Assembly: GCA_034440615.1 (NCBI GenBank)
Contig: JAOTOM010004784.1
Coordinates: 186,001-250,000, forward strand
Reading direction: 5' to 3'
DNA: 64,000 nt
Source of the DNA: Ashinkailepas kermadecensis
Taxonomy: Eukaryota > Arthropoda > Thecostraca > Neolepadidae
Shown here piece by piece: positions 46,201-54,890 of the stretch (position 1 is the first letter of the stretch; each line of letters opens with the position of its first letter). The notes below the pieces were generated by a model. That model made no database searches. It was not told the origin of the DNA and was given only the letters and a program-made list of their open reading frames with translations. Made by a program: the position numbers and the translations under genes.

Positions 46201-48734
46201 TTAATTGGCACTTACTTGAAAAGCAGGACATTTGGCCACTCTTTCATTTAATTCATTGAATTCCTACACGGCCAATGCAGTCGCTGCGTCCTAAATCCAC
46301 GCCCACCCCACAGTTGAATATTATTGGCATTGCTGTTCTCGTAGAGCAGGGGTCCCCAACCCGCGGCCCGCGGGCCACATGCGGCCCGCGAGGCCATACC
46401 GTGCGGCCCGCGGCCACTTGTCAAAATTAACATTGCGTGCGGCCCGCCAGATAATTTCCTGGGTCATCGGTGCGGATGACCACTTGGACGACGTTCTCTT
46501 GCTGAGTGTTAGTTCCATTACCCCTGGTTTTGATAAGCTTTGTGCTGAGAAATGTCACCATGTGTCTCATTCAAAAATTCTTTGAAATTTTTTGTTCTGT
46601 ATAATATGTGGTTTTCAGAGTTTTTTTATTGGTGCGGCCCTCGGGCCCTCTCGGACTTGTCGATGCGGCCCGCGGTACTCTGCGGGTTGGGGACCCTTGT
46701 CGTAGAGCATCACATTGAACAGTCGTCGCCAAACCTGGCTGCATTGCCATCAGCTGACAATACCTCCGAATTGACTGTTATTGAAACGCTTATAATTGTA
46801 ATTGTGGTGCGATGTACGCATTATCACAATATGAAAATGAACCAGGTGGCTCCTGTTTGCAGATCTGTCCAACATTTTCGAGTCGTTTCTGCCTCAACTG
46901 TTGACGTACCCGAACCCAGTGGATCCACTGAACGGTGACGCCGCCGCCATGTACATGCACAAGCCCGACGAGTACAAGAAAAAGGTGATCGGTGAGTGAG
47001 CAACACTGTACATTCGTGTGATGTTATCGGCTTCAGCTTGCATCTTCCCACATGGCCTGGAACAGGCCACTTGCCCAACCGTCATTCCGATTTCGTTAGT
47101 TAGTTCTCCCTGTAAATTGCAGCTGCTTCAGTGCCTCATCATTTTGCTTGTCTATGAAATATCCTTTGTTGTGTTCGCTCTTACGGTTGGAATGTGTGTA
47201 GGGCCTTTTATTCCAGCAGGTATGCATACAGAAGTAGCTCTTTCTTCGCAGCATTTATGAAGATTCAAAGGATATTTATTAATCAAATCAATGCTATGTC
47301 GACGGCTAAAATAAATGATAGTGAACACTAGGTTGTTGGTGGTGGTGGATTGGGGTTTAGGGGCGCGTCGAGGCACTAGGTTGTTGGATGCCAGGACATG
47401 TGCCAGTAATTCGATCTTCATGCAGCGTGCACTGTCCCCTCATTAACTCTGAAACGTATCCCGGCTGCCCATTCTCGAAGAGAAACAACAGTCTGACTAT
47501 GCACGGTAAGAAGACAATTCACAAGCGATTGAATTAGGAAACATGCATAGCATTGCTACCGAATTCAACTGACAGAGGCCTTGCATGTGTAGAGAAGCCG
47601 GGACTGTTGGTAATCCCAGGGCTTCCTGCGTCTTGTAGCTAGTGAGACCTTGTCTGGACCGGCGATGACTTGGTTTGAATAGCTGCTACTAACTGTTCGA
47701 TGTTAGTGGTCACTGAACTTGGCAGCGGGCAACGGACGACAGCGGGGCACACGACTTGCGTGCCCCGCTGCCTGACAAAACCTCCAGGTAGCTTCCCGAG
47801 CAGAGCAGCCTGGTCACTGAACTTGGCAGCGGGCAACGGGAGGCAGCCGGGCACGCGACTTGCGTGCCCCGCTGCCTGACAAAACCTCCAGGTAGCTTCC
47901 CGAGCAGAGCAGCCTGACGGCCCGACGTCGGTAGCAGCTCGTCCACGACTCCCAAGCGCTGGGGGTAGCCGTTTGACCATTGTCACCACCCCTCGATTCA
48001 GCCAATGGGCATACAATAGCTAGCGAGACGCACAATCACTTGACAAATGATAAATTAACCACATCACCTGCATTGTGGGCACTTGATCGGCACGGGGCGG
48101 AGGTTTCCGCCCTTACGCGGGGTCCGGGACAGGTTACGGAATATTCAAAACATACATGTATTGGTACATGTATGGCATATAGTTGGTTACGTGATTCAAG
48201 TTTCGGCACACCCGCCTGTGCCCTTGTACGACACACCCGCCACTTCTCGCTGTCGGAACGACGCCGTCTCGTGGCATCAGTACCGTGGCCACCAGAGGAT
48301 GTGCGACACTCCCATTCGTTCCACTGTCAGAACCCCCTCCTCTGTTCCATGACATCAGTACCGTGGCCGCCAGCGAACGTGCGACGCCCATCCTCGCTAC
48401 TGACTCTCAGAACCCCCGTTACATGACATCAGTACTGTGGCCACCAGAGGATTGCGACACTCCCATTCGCTCCTCACTCTCAAAGCCCTCCTCCCCGTCC
48501 CGTAACATTAGTACCGTGGCCGCTAGAGGACGTGCGACACACCACGCTCCTCACCCCCAGAACCTCCGTCCCGTGACAGCAGTACCGTGGCCGCCAGAGT
48601 ACGTGGCTCGGTACGCGGCGGAGACGACCCTGTCTGGCACAGAGGAAGAGCTGGCGCACACAGCCTCCAACTCGGACAGCGAGTCGTCGCTCTCCGAGTT
48701 CTCCGAGGACGAGGCTCGGGACATGGAGCTATAG
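37232..48734 (+). CDS. UBE2H: Ubiquitin-conjugating enzyme E2 H (five coding exons, 187 aa)
   Basis: This E2 enzyme carries ubiquitin as a thioester and passes it to substrates. In animals UBE2H (yeast Ubc8) works with the CTLH/GID E3 ligase. Joining 37232-37284, 41576-41652, 45154-45321, 46863-46991 and 48598-48734 gives 564 nt, 187 codons plus TAG, close to the 183 residues of the human protein. The fold is complete: N-terminal [30 protein letters not shown] (39-53), the HPN motif (76-78) and catalytic Cys87 in TVCLDV. After the core comes [20 protein letters not shown], and the family's acidic tail ends [16 protein letters not shown]. All four introns are GT-AG and each split codon (TT|G, A|CG, G|AT, G|AG) restores a residue expected for UBE2H. 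The introns are loaded with repeats. It is intact and under obvious constraint. Confidence 0.97.
37868..38030. repeat. 15-bp tandem repeat in UBE2H intron 1
   Basis: TTATTTACATTTATG repeats about 11 times with one or two base changes. It is directly followed by a perfect 15-bp-arm palindrome at 38028-38058. Frames across it (37852-38210) are artefacts of the 15-bp period. Confidence 0.93.
38028..38058. repeat. Perfect 31-nt palindrome
   Basis: ATTTCCATCTTTTGT, one C, then its exact reverse complement. It could form a very stable hairpin in the UBE2H pre-mRNA or a cruciform in DNA. Confidence 0.9.
38652..38779 (+). mobile_element. 5'-truncated tRNA-derived SINE inside CR1 copy 4
   Basis: It starts at the B-box region AGGTTGTGGGTTCGAGTCTC and ends in an AACC run. 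It is flanked by a perfect 14-bp duplication GATCAACAACCCTT (38638-38651, 38780-38793). It is the same family as 45503-45664 but lacks the A-box half. The order of events is LINE first, SINE second. Confidence 0.9.
38800..39860 (-). pseudogene. CR1-type LINE RT fragment, second subfamily
   Basis: The frame at 39237-39803 contains [18 protein letters not shown] (motif A), [20 protein letters not shown] (the usual QGSVLGP is changed to QDSVLWP) and [10 protein letters not shown] with an intact FADD box. The open frame continues upstream of the first ATG as [21 protein letters not shown] 1-nt deletion after QLDLEDLK destroys the rest, and downstream remnants include [20 protein letters not shown]. 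Together with truncation and insertions this is a dead copy. Confidence 0.9.
39880..39932 (+). mobile_element. LINE/SINE tail fragment inside CR1 copy 4
   Basis: GCGCCCTAAAGCCCAAATAA followed by an ACTA/AACT run matches the common tail. CR1 coding resumes on both sides (LRDTQHG on one, [11 protein letters not shown] on the other). I could not define a clear target duplication. Confidence 0.65.
40153..40790 (-). mobile_element. CR1-type LINE 3' UTR fragment, copy 5 (intron 1)
   Basis: On the complement it ends in TTTATGACTTAATGAC octamers and matches the 3' UTR of copy 4 (TTAAGCC, GCTTAATAAGAGCCACA, TTAGAACTCAAAAACAAGAT). An insertion of about 250 bp separates the two halves. No coding part remains. 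Confidence 0.8.
41576..41652 (+). CDS. UBE2H: UBE2H exon 2
   Basis: The acceptor CTGCAG precedes it. It completes Leu18 and encodes [16 protein letters not shown] and TVKFYGPKG, then A of Thr44; the donor is GTGAGT. At 77 nt it is too short to stand out as an open frame. Confidence 0.95.
43149..44880. repeat. 68-bp minisatellite in UBE2H intron 2, about 25 copies
   Basis: Each 68-bp unit reads TGCCCCTGATGGTGCATTGT, ACTGTATCATTTAGTACAGG, AGGTAAGCTGCCTCCTCGCT, CGTCCCAG. Copies are nearly identical except for GGTG/GGCA and ATTT/ACTT alternatives and a few shortened units (about 44165 and 44625-44650). On the sense strand of UBE2H each unit holds a pyrimidine-rich stretch ending in CAG and a strong donor-like GAG|GTAAGC. 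It ends 274 bp upstream of exon 3. Confidence 0.96.
45154..45321 (+). CDS. UBE2H: UBE2H exon 3 (catalytic exon)
   Basis: The acceptor TGTTTTAG precedes CG, completing Thr44. It encodes [20 protein letters not shown], the HPN motif and the catalytic cysteine in [11 protein letters not shown], ending WTALY plus G; the donor is GTATGA. The short open frame that runs on into the intron (to 45497) is not coding past 45321. Confidence 0.97.
45503..45664 (-). mobile_element. tRNA-derived SINE, full length, 162 bp (intron 3)
   Basis: On the minus strand a tRNA-like head starts GGGGACGAGTGGTCTTGGGG, with an A-box-like part and the B box GGTTCGAGTCTC. The anticodon region resembles tRNA-Val(CAC) but stem pairing is imperfect. 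The body GGCGACGCTACATGACTC through GTCGACGTGTCGTAAAACC matches the I-group LINE tail, followed by an AACC run. A perfect 14-bp duplication GTTACATGACATCA flanks it (45489-45502, 45665-45678). It would be transcribed by RNA polymerase III and mobilised by a LINE. Confidence 0.93.
46347..46699. mobile_element. hAT-type MITE, 353 bp (intron 3)
   Basis: Ends CAGGGGTCCCCAACCCGCGG and, on the complement, CAAGGGTCCCCAACCCGCAG (18 of 20 match), with a perfect 8-bp duplication TCGTAGAG at 46339-46346 and 46700-46707. The GCGGCCCGCGG-rich subterminal blocks are characteristic of a widespread hAT MITE type known from many animals. It has no coding capacity. Confidence 0.95.
46863..46991 (+). CDS. UBE2H: UBE2H exon 4
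   Basis: The acceptor TGTTTGCAG precedes AT, completing Asp. It encodes [40 protein letters not shown] and VI plus G; the donor GTGAGTGAG is close to consensus. Confidence 0.96.
47340..47373 (-). mobile_element. 34-bp LINE-tail insertion (intron 4)
   Basis: Only 34 bp lie between perfect 14-bp direct repeats CACTAGGTTGTTGG (47326-47339, 47374-47387). On the complement the insert is the end of the common tail, CGACGCGCCCCTAAACCCC plus ATCC/ACC repeats. It is the shortest of the tail-only insertions seen. Confidence 0.8.
47710..47914. repeat. 104-bp tandem duplication (intron 4)
   Basis: Two copies begin TCACTGAACTTGGCAGCGGG and end CCCGAGCAGAGCAGCCTG. Each contains the near-palindrome GCGGGGCACACGACTTGCGT followed by GCCCCGC. 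Frames crossing it on the minus strand are not supported as genes. Confidence 0.93.
48270..48597. repeat. About 75-bp repeat ending at the UBE2H exon 5 acceptor
   Basis: The phrase CAGTACCGTGGCC[AG]CCAG and its flanks recur at about 48278, 48356, 48430, 48509 and 48580 (spacing 71-79 bp). The last copy contains the actual exon 5 acceptor. Each earlier copy therefore carries a similar CCAG acceptor-like site followed by an AGGATGTGCG- or AGCGAACGTG-like segment. Confidence 0.85.
48598..48734 (+). CDS. UBE2H: UBE2H exon 5 (acidic C-terminus)
   Basis: The acceptor GTGGCCGCCAG precedes AG, completing Glu. It encodes [20 protein letters not shown], then the Ser/Glu/Asp-rich tail ending DMEL and TAG. 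The acceptor and first bases resemble the tandem units directly upstream (48278-48597). Confidence 0.95.
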
Positions 48735-48925
48735 CCAGTCGCGCGCGGTCGCTGTCTCCCGCTGTATCCAGCGACAGTCACCGACGCGTCCGCCGGCAGT
48801 GGCCGCAGCGCCTGGTGAGTCACCGTACCGCTCTGGTGAGCACCAGTGCGGACTGGCAAATGCAGAGCGCGTTGTTATTGCGCCACCTTGGCGATCGTCG
48901 GCTTCCCGCTGTCGAGGTCAACTTT

Positions 48926-49111
48926 GGTCGGTGGGCGGCGGCGGCGGCAGCGTGGTGTCGTGTCGTCCCGGCGCAGTGCGGCGGCATGAGCTGGACCGGT
49001 GATGACGGTGTGAGCGTTGGTCGGTGGGCGGCGGCGGCGGCAGCGTGGTGTCGTGTCGTCCCGGCGCAGTGCGGCGGCATGAGCTGGACCGGTGATGTCG
49101 GTGTGAGCGTT
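48926..49111. repeat. 93-bp tandem duplication downstream of UBE2H stop
   Basis: Two copies of GGTCGGTGGGCGGCGGCGGC ... GAGCTGGACCGGTGATG occur within 200-380 bp of the stop codon, so probably in the 3' UTR. Overlapping GC-rich frames here are not genes. No clear polyadenylation signal was located, so the end of the transcript is unknown. Confidence 0.9.
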
Positions 49112-49427
49112 GTTCCCGCTGTCGCCACCCCGACTGTGGCGGCGGCGCGGTTGTTGGCCGGAGGCCTCATCAATAACAGGCGTTATAGGTGGGTCCATGC
49201 CGACGGAGTATCGCTCCGGTGAGGGGGGAGGAGTAGATTTCGCTGGAGTTTAAGCATAGTTTGATGCTGAAGGTATCTTAGTCATGATCACCAAGTGACG
49301 TCCGGGAAATGTCACCAATGCTTCGCTTGGTGTGATGTTATAGCGATATAAGTCCATCCGTATGCATAGGCTGTCGCTGAACGGCACCCTCTCGTCATTG
49401 GACGGTTAGGTCGCGTTTCCCCCGCTG

Positions 49428-49672
49428 GAAGCTGTGGCTCTGGCCGTCTGTGGGCACCAGACGTCGGACCAGTCTCCACTGGGAACTGTGGCGCGGCCGT
49501 CTGTATGCACACGGGCGCTGCATGACCGACGCAGTCGATGCGCCCCTAAACCCTAGTAACCAACCAACCGTCTGTATGCACTAGACGCTGTGCCAGTCTC
49601 CCTGCTTGTGGCGTTGGACGTCTGTAGGCACCAGATGCTGGACCAGGCTCCCTGCTGGGAGTTTGGGCCAGT
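49428..49672. repeat. About 55-bp tandem repeat split by a tail insertion
   Basis: GGCCGTCTGTRGGCACCAGA and CAGTCTCC[AC]CTG segments recur three to four times. The run is interrupted by the 57-bp insertion at 49511-49567. Confidence 0.75.
49511..49567 (+). mobile_element. 57-bp LINE-tail insertion
   Basis: Sense-strand tail (GCATGACC, GCAGTCGATGCGCCCCTAAA, then AACC repeats) between perfect 14-bp duplications CCGTCTGTATGCAC (49497-49510, 49568-49581). Confidence 0.85.
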
Positions 49673-50431
49673 GTATTGGTACCAGATACCGAGACGGTGC
49701 CGGGTCAGACTCCAGTGTCCTAGTGTGTGCGCTTACGTGAGGAGGACGGTACTCTCCTGTTATATGTACTGTAACTGGCCGGCGGTTGCCATCGGCTTTG
49801 TGCCCTAGTGTCCCAACCCCACGGCCGCTATTTTGTGTTATGTTTTACCGCTCGTTTTAGACCCGGGCGGCCCTGCCAGCTGTGGTCTGACCGTCATTTT
49901 TTGTTTTGATCTCGTCACACGGCCTTGCGCCCATGTCACTTTCGTTGGCACTAGCAGCACCGTGTGGTGCGTGTGGAGCTCAGAGGCAGCATGGTTCGCA
50001 GATATTCGATTCACCTGTGTAGCAGACTGAGTTCGTTCGGAATAATGGCGTATCCTGTACATCGTTTCTATGAAGTTTATTTTAAGTAAAACTCGTGAAT
50101 ACAACAGGCTAAAAGCATGTGCCTCACGCCAGGATAGGATGTGGGGGCGAGGTCTCTTGTTTTAATTTACCATCCCTGATATTGGCACTGCACGGTAAGA
50201 ATAGACCGAAAGGAACATAAATATCCGGTTTGTTTGCATACCAGAGCCCCTTTGTTACGAGAATGAAGGCCTTTTTGGTTGACCACCTGAGAAAAGGGTC
50301 GTCTCGAGAGCATCAGGTAATCTAAACAGCTGAAAAACATTGGAGCAGTAATATTCAGACAGGACGGAAAATGTTTTCCGACTTGATAGAGCAATCTCAG
50401 TTCTATATTTAGCCGATTCAGACTTTGGTGG

Positions 50432-50481
50432 GCTATATGATCAACATGGTCGACGCGCCCTAAAGCCCAAATAACTAACTA
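50432..50481 (+). mobile_element. 50-bp LINE-tail insertion
   Basis: Contains GGTCGACGCGCCCTAAAGCC and an ACTA run. It is flanked by AGACTTTGGTGG / AGACTTCGGTGG (11 of 12 identical) at 50420-50431 and 50482-50493. Confidence 0.8.
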
Positions 50482-50736
50482 AGACTTCGGTGGAATGCTT
50501 TTCATATAATTGCAGATGGTTTGAACGGCACTTGCCACAAGTCGTGTGTAGTTGGGATTTTTGGGCGCCTCAGCTGTTTCGACTGTGTTGCGCACATAAC
50601 TGAGTGGCCACAAGTCAATTGTATAGCTAGACTACACGTATGAAAAAGAAACTGTCATTCCAAATGACGGAAATTTCGTTTCCTCCCCAGTCTTATTCGC
50701 TAAGCTCTTTTTGCAATCCCTTATTTCCCTATCACG

Positions 50737-50784
50737 CTGTATGACCAGCGCAGTCGATGCGCCCCTAAGCCCAAATAACCCCCC
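50737..50784 (+). mobile_element. 48-bp LINE-tail insertion
   Basis: Contains TGACC, GCAGTCGATGCGCCCCTAAG and CCCAAATAACC, between perfect 15-bp duplications TATTTCCCTATCACG (50722-50736, 50785-50799). The tail tetranucleotide is nearly absent. Confidence 0.87.
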
Positions 50785-50799
50785 TATTTCCCTATCACG

Positions 50800-52038
50800 T
50801 GTCCAAATGTTTCCACTGAGCGTCGTTTACAAATCGGTGATTTCTTGTAAGAAACAGCTACTGAGCTGTTACATTAAGCCATAGATGTATAACATTCATT
50901 GTCATTACCTAAGGTCACTCATACTCACCTGTGTGATGGCGGAACGCTGCTGTAGGACATCATGGAGCTAAATCTTCAGACATGATTATGGTCTCTAAAT
51001 ATCTGCCTAGCATGACTGTAGTAGCCGTTTGCATTGCTAGATGGCGCTAATGTCAGGTTGGGAACGGTTAGATCGGGCGGAGAATAGTCAGCAATAGCCA
51101 GTCGCTTTGATTCATCGCAGGTTAAGCTGGTGGATTTGAGTGTTTTCGAGATAGTTTATAATGCTTTATATCTGGCTTTGGTAGTTGGCTGTCGCCAATG
51201 ATTAAGGGCACGCGCAACACGTCATCCGACAGCCAAGAGCGGGCCTGCAAAGTTGGACCAGCCGTGGTGAAGTCGACTGCATCGAGAAGTGATCGGTGTC
51301 TCCCCTTGGCTCGCATCCATGGTTTTTGCTTAGAGGAAGGTAGTTTTCGCGATGACGGAAAGCCGACGGAGGACGTGAACGCGCCCTTAAGCCACAAGTC
51401 AACACGGACAAGATTGTAGATTAGTTTGGTGCGATGCGCCGTAACTGTGTTAGTCAGCCAACAAACTACAATCGAATTCAACTTTGGGCTGTTGACTGTG
51501 CTCTCGTATCGTAACCCGGTGTCCGCCGATTACACAGGTACGGTCTTCGAAGTAAATTGGGAGAGGGGAGGGACGATGTATGCGTGAACTATGAGGCTCT
51601 CAAGTATTGTGGTGGGCGTAACTTCATGGGCTACCATGTCAGACGAGTACCTGGGGAGGGCGATGATTTATCGGGTAATATAAGCGAAACCCGGCCTGCT
51701 CTATAGGATATCGGCAGTGTTCTCGCTGGACGCCCTTGTGTGTGGTCTCTGTATTTGAATGCTACTGACTGTTCCCACCCATAACCGCAGTGTGTTATGA
51801 GGATTTGAAGCCTCATCAAGAGAAGGTCCTGTTACGTTGCAACTGCGGGACGAAACATCGCGTTGTGTCTACACAACGCACTATAAACATCTATGGAAAT
51901 ACATACTGAAACAGTATTGCGTTTGAGGTGTCAGTGATTGGCTCGATGATTCGACTCGCGATCATGGCGTGGAGACGTAGAGCATGGGCACGGTATCCTG
52001 AGACGTTCGTGTCGGCGGTGTCTGAATGTCTATGGTCA
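50800..52038. other. No gene recognised
   Basis: Frames at 51122-51481 (minus) and 51198-51419 (plus) overlap and show no motif. No repeat array is visible. Confidence 0.3.
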
Positions 52039-52046
52039 CACTCGAG

Positions 52047-52277
52047 CAGGGGTGGATACAGAGGGGCACTGGGGGCATGTACCACCCACCCCCATGGAAC
52101 GTGGCGCCCTTCCGGTCGGAAAGAGACTCGAGTGCACACCCTCCATATATACTCGACGGATTTTTCAGTCAGAGGCGCCTTCTTGAGAGGAAATGGCTTC
52201 AGTGTGCACTCCGCCCAACGGCTTTTCCGGTACTCTCGCAGTGGCGCCCCTCCAGACAGTTCCTGGATCCGCTCCTG
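52047..52277. mobile_element. Small hAT-like MITE, 231 bp
   Basis: The ends CAGGGGTGGATACAG and, on the complement, CAGGAGCGGATCCAG are flanked by CACTCGAG / CACGCGAG (7 of 8 identical) at 52039-52046 and 52278-52285. It has no coding capacity. Confidence 0.7.
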
Positions 52278-52285
52278 CACGCGAG

Positions 52286-53382
52286 CGATAGCAGGGTCAA
52301 CGTATCACCGTCACTGACCGATACATTTCCAGAATTGGACAGATACAGGACCCCGAATATGTCGCCTGGTCGTCGCGTGTCTCTTGTGCGTTTATATCAC
52401 AACCACGGCTGGAAACCCTTAAACGAAACCCTACTCTGAATACTGGGAAACGAATCCTATACGTCTGGAAACCATACTCTGAATTTTACCATCTTTCCTT
52501 TAGTCCCCTGTTACCTCAAAATTCCGACGTGGCGAAAAACAATAGCCTGTGATGGGCCGATTCAGAATAATATCTCTGAAATGCAGATTCCTCGAACTAA
52601 TCTATACCAGTTATTTGGCTCTTTGGTCCCATCAACTGCACTGGTTGTACATCTCCCGCTACTAATCGAAACCAACAGTGCTTCAAAACCACGATTTCTT
52701 TAGCACCTCAAATTCCTCAAATCTTCGAATGCTTCAAACCCTCGAAATGAGCTGACAACGACGTTGGTAAAGCCAACTACTTTGGAACCTACAGCGCTGC
52801 GGAATGTGTCCCGATACTTCCAGAGCACACCACCCCGACGAGGCTGAGACATTCACTCAAATATGTGTGTAACCGATGTGTAGGTGGACAGAGAAGGGAT
52901 TTCCTATGGTTGTGGAGGATAATTTATCGGAATATCCTACTGATGTGGAGAAACAAAAACACAGCCAGGGTGGTGGAAGCGGCAAACCCTCGTCAGTTGT
53001 GACATTTTACGAGACTGCTGCCGCTTGAGGAACAGCCAGAGGGTGGCGTGTAAATTCCTCTACATACTTCACTGGACACGTTAGATATAAAGTACGATGG
53101 TGTTGCGTCTTGTATGATTGCGCTTAACGCATCGTAAAACACTCATGGCCACGACTTCGGTCTGTATATTTCAATCTATGCAAGTTATGAGAACACTGGA
53201 GAGCAATTGTCCTGTAATAACGCAATGGCCGAACCAACAAATACACTTTCGACGCCGTTGCGCCGATATGGCAACGGGACACAACAGGTGGCACAGGACT
53301 TCCTTGAGAATATAACGCCTTGTGCCATTGAACTTTATATTTAAATTCCTGGGCGAATCCCACGGTCATGCCAAGGGTTATA
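52286..53382. other. No gene recognised
   Basis: Unremarkable composition, short frames only; nothing supported. Confidence 0.3.
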
Positions 53383-53478
53383 CGTCCTTTCGTATGAACT
53401 GCGATGTAGTGCGAGTTAGGTTAGGTTAGGTTATCTAACCTAACCTAGCACACACTACATCGCCGTCCGTGCGAAAGA
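53383..53478. repeat. Inverted repeat with TTAGG arms
   Basis: GCGATGTAGTG, then three TTAGG pentamers, a short centre, then CCTAA pentamers and CACTACATCGC. Weaker symmetry continues outward (CTTTCGTATG against CTTTCGCACG). TTAGG is the usual arthropod telomere unit, but the run is only three units per arm. Confidence 0.8.
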
Positions 53479-53699
53479 CCGCTTCCACCATCCTGGCTGG
53501 GTGTTTTTGTCCATCTACACCAGGATATTTCGCTAAATTATTATCCATAACATAGGACCCCCCCCTGTCTTCTAATCTATCGGTAGCAAGATTTGAGTGA
53601 ATATGTTGACGAGGCACCACGTTGTGGTGTGGAGGATCGTGCGCTGTAACGGTCCGGCGGGCGGTTTGCTGTCCAAGGGAGAGCAGCCAGACTAACGAG

Positions 53700-54890
53700 T
53701 GCTTCCATACCAATATCCACCTTGTGTCAACATACGTCCTTCACCTGGCCCGGCAACAACATTTTCCGCTGAGCATGTAGGCGACTTCCCCTGGTCTGTC
53801 GGTTAGTTTAGCTTCACCGGGGTATTCGCCCCTCAGCCCGTCCCAGAGGGTTGAAGGAGTCCTGGAGAAGGTCCTCTGCCGCACGGTATCAGCCGTGGTG
53901 GTGGACGGACGCGATGGACCCGCCTCTTTGGTCCCAGTATTCCGGAGGGACGGGCGGACACACATGGCCCCATGCAGCTCAAGTGGCAGGTCGCCTCGGG
54001 CCGATGGTCTGATACTTGCTGACCCCGGCCGGCCGGGGTCAAGGCGTGGACGGCACCGGAGCTCGGTTGGAGTGGCAAGTATCTCCCGACCTTGAAGGCG
54101 TCGTCTACCATGTATAGTTCTGCAGCTGTTTGACGTCCTCCTGTTACGACAGCAGCCCCCTCGCCCTATACAGGGCAACTAGTGGGAGTATCGCGCTGAG
54201 CTGAATCTTCATAACTCGCATGGATACGTCAAATAAATTAACCCTTCCCACGGGACTCAGACCGCGGACTCGCTTCCTGAGTCCCGCGGTACCACTGACC
54301 CTGCCCCTGCAGAGGCTTACATGTTTGCGCCTCCCCTCCCTTCATCACGCCTCGTCACAACGGATATGACCCCACCCTCGGACATCACCAGTGTTCCCCA
54401 CAGTACGACCCCCCTCACCACATCCCGTCACAACTGGGTATGACCCCACCAACGTTACCCATAGTACGACCCCCCCCCCCCCTCCTCATCACGCCCGGAA
54501 CAACTGGGCATGACCCTACCCTCAGACACCACCAATGATCCCCATAGCACCAGTTCAACTTGGAAGAACAGTTCAGTACCCAGGTCGCCAATTCCACGGG
54601 CTATACCGAGATCAAATGGTCCCGAAAAAATGTCACCGCTTTAGCTGTCAGCGAAAACGGTGTTGCGACCGGCTTGTGGACATGGTTCGGTGTAAAAAGC
54701 TCCGTGATGGAACAATCGGAGTATAATTTCATAACGCTGAGGATGCGAAGAGGGCTTCGAACTTTCAGGGTTTGCGTACTGCATACGAGACCGAGATAGC
54801 AGACGGGATGTTACGATCCCAGTTATAGTGGAATCACACAACACACAAAAAGCTACTCCAAATGGACTGCTGTGCTGTAGTCTATTTCAT
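53700..54890 (+). mobile_element. I-group LINE 5' end fragment (opposite strand to full copy)
   Basis: From about 53700 it aligns with the first part of the full-length LINE read from 61611 downward: TCCTTCACCTGGCCC, CAGCCCGTCCC-like, GGAGTCCTGGAG, CCTCTTTGGTCCC and TGGCAGGTCGCCTCGGGCC. The ORF1 start follows (54535-54880). It lacks everything after ORF1's first domain, the reverse of normal 5' truncation, so a deletion or rearrangement removed the rest. Three copies of a roughly 70-bp ACGACCCCCC/TATGACCCCACC unit occur at about 54350-54540. Confidence 0.85.
54535..54880 (+). pseudogene. I-group LINE ORF1 N-terminal fragment
   Basis: In one + strand phase it reads CDRLVDMVRCKKLRDGTIGV, stop, FHNAEDAKRASNFQ, later VESHNTQKATP. 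The full copy reads CDRFCKVLRCEKLSDGALEV, EFARAEEAETALKLSEF, VEPHKTKKYFARP. At least two in-frame stops are present. The match shows two related but diverged members of one LINE family. Confidence 0.8.

Noticed and set aside
48587..49222. 211-codon + strand frame across UBE2H exon 5
   Set aside because: It is in a different phase from the conserved UBE2H reading and owes its length to GC-rich duplicated DNA.
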